Of a stretch of DNA of 64,000 nt, positions 59,231 through 64,000 are shown piece by piece. Each line of letters begins with the position of its first letter. Position 1 is the first letter of the stretch. The DNA comes from Neurospora tetraspora (lineage: Eukaryota > Ascomycota > Sordariomycetes > Sordariales > Sordariaceae), in the NCBI RefSeq assembly GCF_033439725.1, contig NW_026944391.1, positions 682,001 to 746,000 of the forward strand. Direction: 5' to 3'. Made by a program: the position numbers and the translations under genes. A model generated the notes under the pieces. It was not told the DNA's origin. It worked only from the letters and a program-made list of their open reading frames with translations, and made no database searches.

Positions 59231-61347
59231 TTTTAATGAGAAGAGGTTGGATCGTCAATCGTCAGCGGGATGGTCGTCGACGGTTCACCGCCCGATGCGA
59301 TACGAGGCCGTCCGTCCGGAGAGGTCGGTCGCGGTCGCGGTCGCGGTCGATGGCGGTGTCGATGTCAATTTCGGAAGACCGGTTTCACTCAGTGGCTGCG
59401 TGTGCTGTGTGCGTGTGTGTATGCGTCGCGTGTTCGGCGTGCTCGTTAAAAAGGATGATGGTCGTCGGGGTCGTCGTCTGCCTTCGGTGGGAGTCGTTGT
59501 CGATGTCGATGTCAAGGTCAAGGAATGTATGTCTGTCTCGCTGAAGAGGCTACAGCAAAATCACCCACTGCTTGGGGAAACAAAGCTGACACCAGGGCCC
59601 TGCCTGTCCATGGGGTGCAAGCCAGAAATGAGGGGAGGGCCGTCAGAGATCGATCAATTGATCAGAGGCGGCGTAAATAATGGAAAACGGCTGTATCCAG
59701 TGTTTCGGGTTCGAAGATTGTCGCGGCCTGTGGCCCTAGTGGCGACGGAAAAGGGGGAGTCCTTGCGTCGGGATGAATGCAGCGATGCAGCGATGTTTCC
59801 CGAGCCGCCTTTTTCAGTTGGGACCTTTAGGTAAGGTCGGGGTTAGGTCAGGTAGGTACCTCTACAGTACCACCAGTCCGACCTAGTCCAGTTCGGTCCG
59901 TGCCAGGGGCACCGCAGTGCGGAGGTAAGGAGCAGTTATCAGGCGGTCTGTACTGTGAGGTAGCACCGGTCCCACCATAGAAAAACAATGGGTGCGGTCG
60001 GACAGCAGTACACAAAGAGAGAAGAGAAAGAAGGTGGAGAGAGGTTGGATTCAAACGCCGGTTGAAAGTCCTACTTTGCAGTGCAGGTGCCAGTAGGGGG
60101 CAGCCTAGAGGTCGGGTAGGTACTTACTAACCGGATGGACCTTCCACTCCTCAAGCTGCATCTTAATAATCCGGGGTGGGTCCGACGGCACTAACGAGCC
60201 CACAGTAGCAGCACCCCAACGGTGACCAACCAGAATCTCTCATTTCAAACTCAAATGGGGAGAAACTGGGGACAGGTTGGAGGTTGGCCGAGTCTTTGTG
60301 TTAGTGCTTCTGTCTTGGCTGCTTCTTGGCTCTATCACTCCAACTCGCGGTGGAACTCTCTTTTGCAGCCTTGACTTTGTTCGCGAACACCTGCAGCATC
60401 GTGACTACCGTATCACCCGCCGCCTCGCTTTCTGGGCAAGAGCGGGAATGACATTGGCAAAAGACTGGGTTGACTGGGGGTGATGCGGTTGGTAGCCAGT
60501 CACTGCCAGTCCCGGTCGCGCAAAAAGCAAGACACCTGCACGTGCTTGCGCGAGCCAGTGGCAGTTGATGGTCGACGTTGAAGTGCCCTGAGTGCCAGTG
60601 CTTGTTTGGGGCTGTTCACGCGGGATTCGCACGGGTAGAACGGGACGGCATAAGGCTTTGATCAACCTCCACTTTCAGAGCCAGTTGAGGGATCTCTCTA
60701 GAGCGCCCAAGATCTCAATTCTGTAGGGGGATCGGACATTGAACGCGGCCGACATGATCGATCGGGAATTGCCACCGCGCACTTGACCACAACATCGTGA
60801 TGGAATCGAACCATCTAGACCATCTTGCCATCGTATCTGCCTGGGAGATTCGGAGGATGGGAATTGTTAATTGCCGTACCAGATATAAGCATTTGGCCGG
60901 CTATCTCCCCGTCCGACCTGCGATTGGATCGAAGCTCTGCTGTCTGACAGTCGGACAACTTGAACTCCAGCTTCTGCTAAGCCACACGAAATTGCGGGGC
61001 GCGCCGCAGTCTTGCTCAGGTTTCAACTGAACCAATCAATGTGATCATCTCAACACGGAGAATTACTGCGTACATGTGGCGCGAGCTTGGGCCACATCCG
61101 CCTTAGCAGCGCACAGCTATGACGCTTTGGCAGTTAAGCGCGACGCGTAGTTTAATTGGAAAATTCACCATTGCGCGTCGAGCGCGACCTGACCATCAAG
61201 GCGGGACAATAGCAACAAAAACAGACACAGCTTTATTCGATTCCCACGGATTCCGCACCCATTGAGCCTAATCCAAGTCGCCATGTCCATCCTCAAAACG
61301 AGTTAACAAACAACAACATTAATGGCGAACATATTTAACATATCGAT
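59231..61347. promoter_or_regulatory. Divergent promoter region of os-4 and sld3
   Basis: 2.1 kb between divergent start codons. Open frames here are GTC/GGTC-rich and look spurious. A MluI cell-cycle box lies on the sld3 side (61143-61148). A tRNA T-arm-like hairpin at 60799-60815 was examined and rejected. Confidence 0.5.
61143..61148 (+). promoter_or_regulatory. MCB-like element (ACGCGT) upstream of sld3
   Basis: ACGCGT lies about 200 bases before the sld3 start codon, followed within 40 bases by GCGCGTCGAGCGCG. MCB sites bind the MBF factor that drives G1/S genes in fungi, which fits a replication-initiation gene. A single six-base match is weak evidence. Confidence 0.35.
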
Positions 61348-64000
61348 ATGTCCTCTTCGCTTAGACGCACTTCTGGCGCGTCACGTCCAACGTCATCAAG
61401 ATCTATATCTGCACCGACGCCATCCTTAACGGCCGCAACAGGACTACCGTTTCCAGCACTACCTGCATCGCCTGTAAAACAACTTTCGCCTACAAGACAG
61501 AGTCAGGCTTCCTCTGATGACAGGAAGCGCAAGAGGGAGCCAACTGGCTTCTCTCAAGCGGGAGATGGCCTTCTGAAGGCCTCCGTTGTGCTCAAGGTAT
61601 GTTTGCGCCATTCTTCTTGTGACTGCAAGTAACTGACCGTCTGTTGTCTTCCTAGCCACATCCCTCCAGTCTAACCGACAAGCCGCGCATTCTATCCCCC
61701 TTGATGCTTCTTCCACGAGAACACTTGCCTCTGTCCGCCCTCGACCTTTCCCAACCGCAGGGCGATTTCCCTCCCAGTCGCTTCTACGAATCGCGTATTA
61801 AGATCTTGGACCTTGAAGGTCGATTGGGCTCAAACATACTTCTTGCCCGATCTGAGGCTAATCGCATGCTGTATGCGATTGAGCGGGAAAGCGATGGTTT
61901 ATACATTCTATGCAAGCTTGGGTCGTGGGTTGACGTTGATGTTCTGGCCCAGTCCGCAACGGTCGTGTCGAGCCAACGGATGAAAAGTTGCAAGCCATCC
62001 CAGCTGGAGGTTGCCGCCCCAGGGCCCCTCATCACACCACAAATGTACAAGGAGACGAAGCGTCGAAAGCTTGCGATAGAGGAGATCCAGTCGTCGCTCA
62101 TTCGAAAGCGATCCAACACGACAACTACTGAGCTGTCTCAGCTGCCTACACCAATATCAGGGAGTCCTGATCAATCGCTCGCGGAACCAGCCGAGGTACC
62201 GACAGTGTTGAACAAACCCGATCTGCCAGCTGCTCTTCCACATCCTGCCGAAGACGTATTGTCGCAACCAACCGCCGAAGGGATTTTCCAAAACATCAGG
62301 ATGCAATATTTTGAAGCTCTATATCATTCAAAGGGATCATTGGCGTATTTTGCAAAGGGGCCGCTCTCTAGGGCACGAGCGGCTTTCCACTTAGACTGCG
62401 ACTTGAACCTCGAAATGAGCCATCTCATTGACTTTCTGAGAAGTCTTGTTATGACGACAGCTTTGATAGACAAGAAGTATCGGGAGACTCTCCCCGAAGT
62501 TATCGGCAAAATGAAGACCATTGTGGAGGATTCCGAGCAAGCGCGTTCACGGTTGAAGCCCAGAAAGAAGAGGGTCAAAAAACCAAAGCTTGGCAAGGAT
62601 GGACTTTATCCGTCGGAAGAAGAGCATATCGAGCGATGGTGGGTGACGCACAAGCCGAGTACTATACAAGACGATGAGAAAATGGTGGCGGCGACAGAGG
62701 CCAAACACCACATCTCGGCTCTACGGCGTCGGGAGACTCAGTTGCAGATGATCATAATACTCGAGATACTGGCTCTCGAGCCTCTGAACAGACCGGTAGA
62801 AGCTGCAGAGGACAGCCAATTGCCGGGCTTGGATACGCAAGAACCGATCAAACCAGAAGGAAACAAAAAGAAGAACAAGACGGCCAACTTAGCGCTGTTG
62901 CTGGATATGCATGCTGATCGTCTCTGCATTTGGCAGAGCACAACTCTAGACGAAGTCAAGGCTTTGACAGAATCACAGCCTTCTGCTGGGGAACAAGAGG
63001 CGTCAGCAGAGAATAATAATTCAGATCCTTTGCGAGATTTCTGTGTCGACATCATCGTCCCCTTGTAAGTCATGACCCATTTCCGTCGGAATAACTCGGA
63101 TGCTGATTAAACCACGACAGTTTCTCTGCTCGTCTACCGGAGCTTTGCGACTCCATCAACCGCAAGCTAGGCGGTCCGGTGATACAAGCCCCCAAAGAAA
63201 AGGCGAAAACAGTCGCAGCATCCAAGCCAAAGCCTGGGGCCCCTGCGAAACGAGTAACAGCTACCAAAAAGGAGAATGAAAGAACTCTACAGCGTGTGCT
63301 CTCCAATGAGCGCATGAGACGAAGTGTCTCAAGGGGTCCATCTGGGACGATCGCACTGCTGCGCTCGGCAAGTGCCACTGCCATCCCGGGCCTGAAAAGA
63401 GAGGGCAGTGAGCCCCTGTTGGGAATGATACCCAAGAGCGAGGCTGTAGCGGTTAAAGAGAAGAACATTTCCATCTTCTCGCGGAGCGCTGGGTCTTTGG
63501 CAAACAATGAAGACGCCAAGGCGAAAAAGAAGGCTCGTCTCGAGGCCGAGCTCAAGGAGGCCATTTCTGCGCTTAAAAAGCCAAACCGGGCCTTGGCTGG
63601 TAAAGAGATTGTAGAGGAGGCTGAGAGACGTACAGCTCAGCCAAAGAGTAGTAAGTAATCTCTCGATACCCGTCATTATGGAGCAGGACTAACACCCTGC
63701 CAGAGCTTAACAAAAAGCAACCAAGAGCCGCCGGCGTGCAAATCAAGGCCACTCCCGCGAACAATCGATTCAAGGACGTATTCGCCAAAGAATCACAGCC
63801 TCTACATCTGGATCATCTCTTCGAAGAGGACGACGGTCCCGCCATACCGTCTAGCGCCTCAGTAGTCCCTGCGTCTACTTTACCCCGCAAGTTCACCAAC
63901 GTGTTTGCCACTTCCACCACCCCCAACATCGGCGCCAACAACCCATCTTCTCAAGGAGGGAATGAAGCCGGCGGACAGCTCCCACCGCGCAAGCAGCAAG
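61348..64000 (+). CDS. Sld3-type DNA replication initiation regulator (3' partial)
   Basis: Sld3 (Treslin/TICRR relative) brings Cdc45 to the loaded Mcm2-7 helicase after DDK action and, once phosphorylated by CDK, binds Dpb11. Exons 61348-61596, 61656-63064, 63121-63650 and 63704 to the window end; at least 827 codons. A Ser/Thr-Pro-rich N-terminus (SPVKQLSPTRQS) is followed by KPHPSSLTDKPRILSPLMLL, a helical central domain with SLAYFAKGPLSRARAAFHLD and DLNLEMSHLIDFLRSLVMTT, and DPLRDFCVDIIVPL joined by splicing to FSARLPELC. A basic disordered tail follows. All phases join without stops. The assignment rests on recalled likeness to filamentous-fungal Sld3 and was not searched. The C-terminus lies outside the window. 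Confidence 0.8.

Noticed and set aside
60799-60815. tRNA T-arm-like hairpin (5-bp stem, TTCGATT loop) on the minus strand
   Set aside because: No matching acceptor stem, anticodon arm or proper A box could be placed around it.

Overview
The window looks like nuclear DNA from a filamentous ascomycete, most likely a Neurospora/Sordaria-type member of the Sordariales. Introns are short (about 53-66 nt), with GTAAGT-like donors, CTRAC branch sites and YAG acceptors. The proteins are typical of filamentous fungi (an OS-4/Ssk2-type MAPKKK, fungal Sld3, Trs65, RSC7). Intergenic distances are long and rich in simple repeats. I saw no AT-rich, heavily mutated repeat blocks, no rRNA or convincing tRNA, and no retroelement or CRISPR.

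Layout: rli1/ABCE1 (+, 1.9-4.2 kb); prp40 (-, 6.1-9.0 kb); trs65 (+, 9.6-11.8 kb); dis3/rrp44 (-, 12.2-15.2 kb); an 8.3-kb stretch without recognisable genes; rsc7 (+, 23.4-26.2 kb); nug1 (-, 28.0-29.7 kb); a large cupin-like/TPR/ankyrin/TIR-like gene (-, 30.1-32.9 kb); a HAD sugar/glycerol-phosphate phosphatase (+, 33.9-35.8 kb); a 13-kb gene-poor stretch with tandem repeats and a probable spliced leader; a homeodomain transcription factor (+, 48.8-50.8 kb); a 4.3-kb convergent gap full of microsatellites; the os-4-type MAPKKK (-, 55.1-59.2 kb); and the 5' part of sld3 (+, from 61.3 kb, cut by the window edge).

Most genes are housekeeping: ribosome recycling and 60S biogenesis (rli1, nug1), RNA processing and decay (prp40, dis3), vesicle traffic (trs65), chromatin remodelling (rsc7) and replication initiation (sld3). 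Two are signalling genes (os-4 and the homeodomain factor). They do not form one pathway. Exon structures below were worked out by hand from splice-site consensus, reading frame and family conservation.

The most unusual locus is the gene at 30.1-32.9 kb. It joins a divergent cupin-like barrel, TPRs, an ankyrin-type stretch and a C-terminal TIR-like domain that keeps a WCxxE motif. It also has a leader intron whose removal creates an upstream ORF ending in an ATGA overlap with the main start codon. It is the best candidate here for an undescribed sensor/effector (innate-immunity-like) protein.
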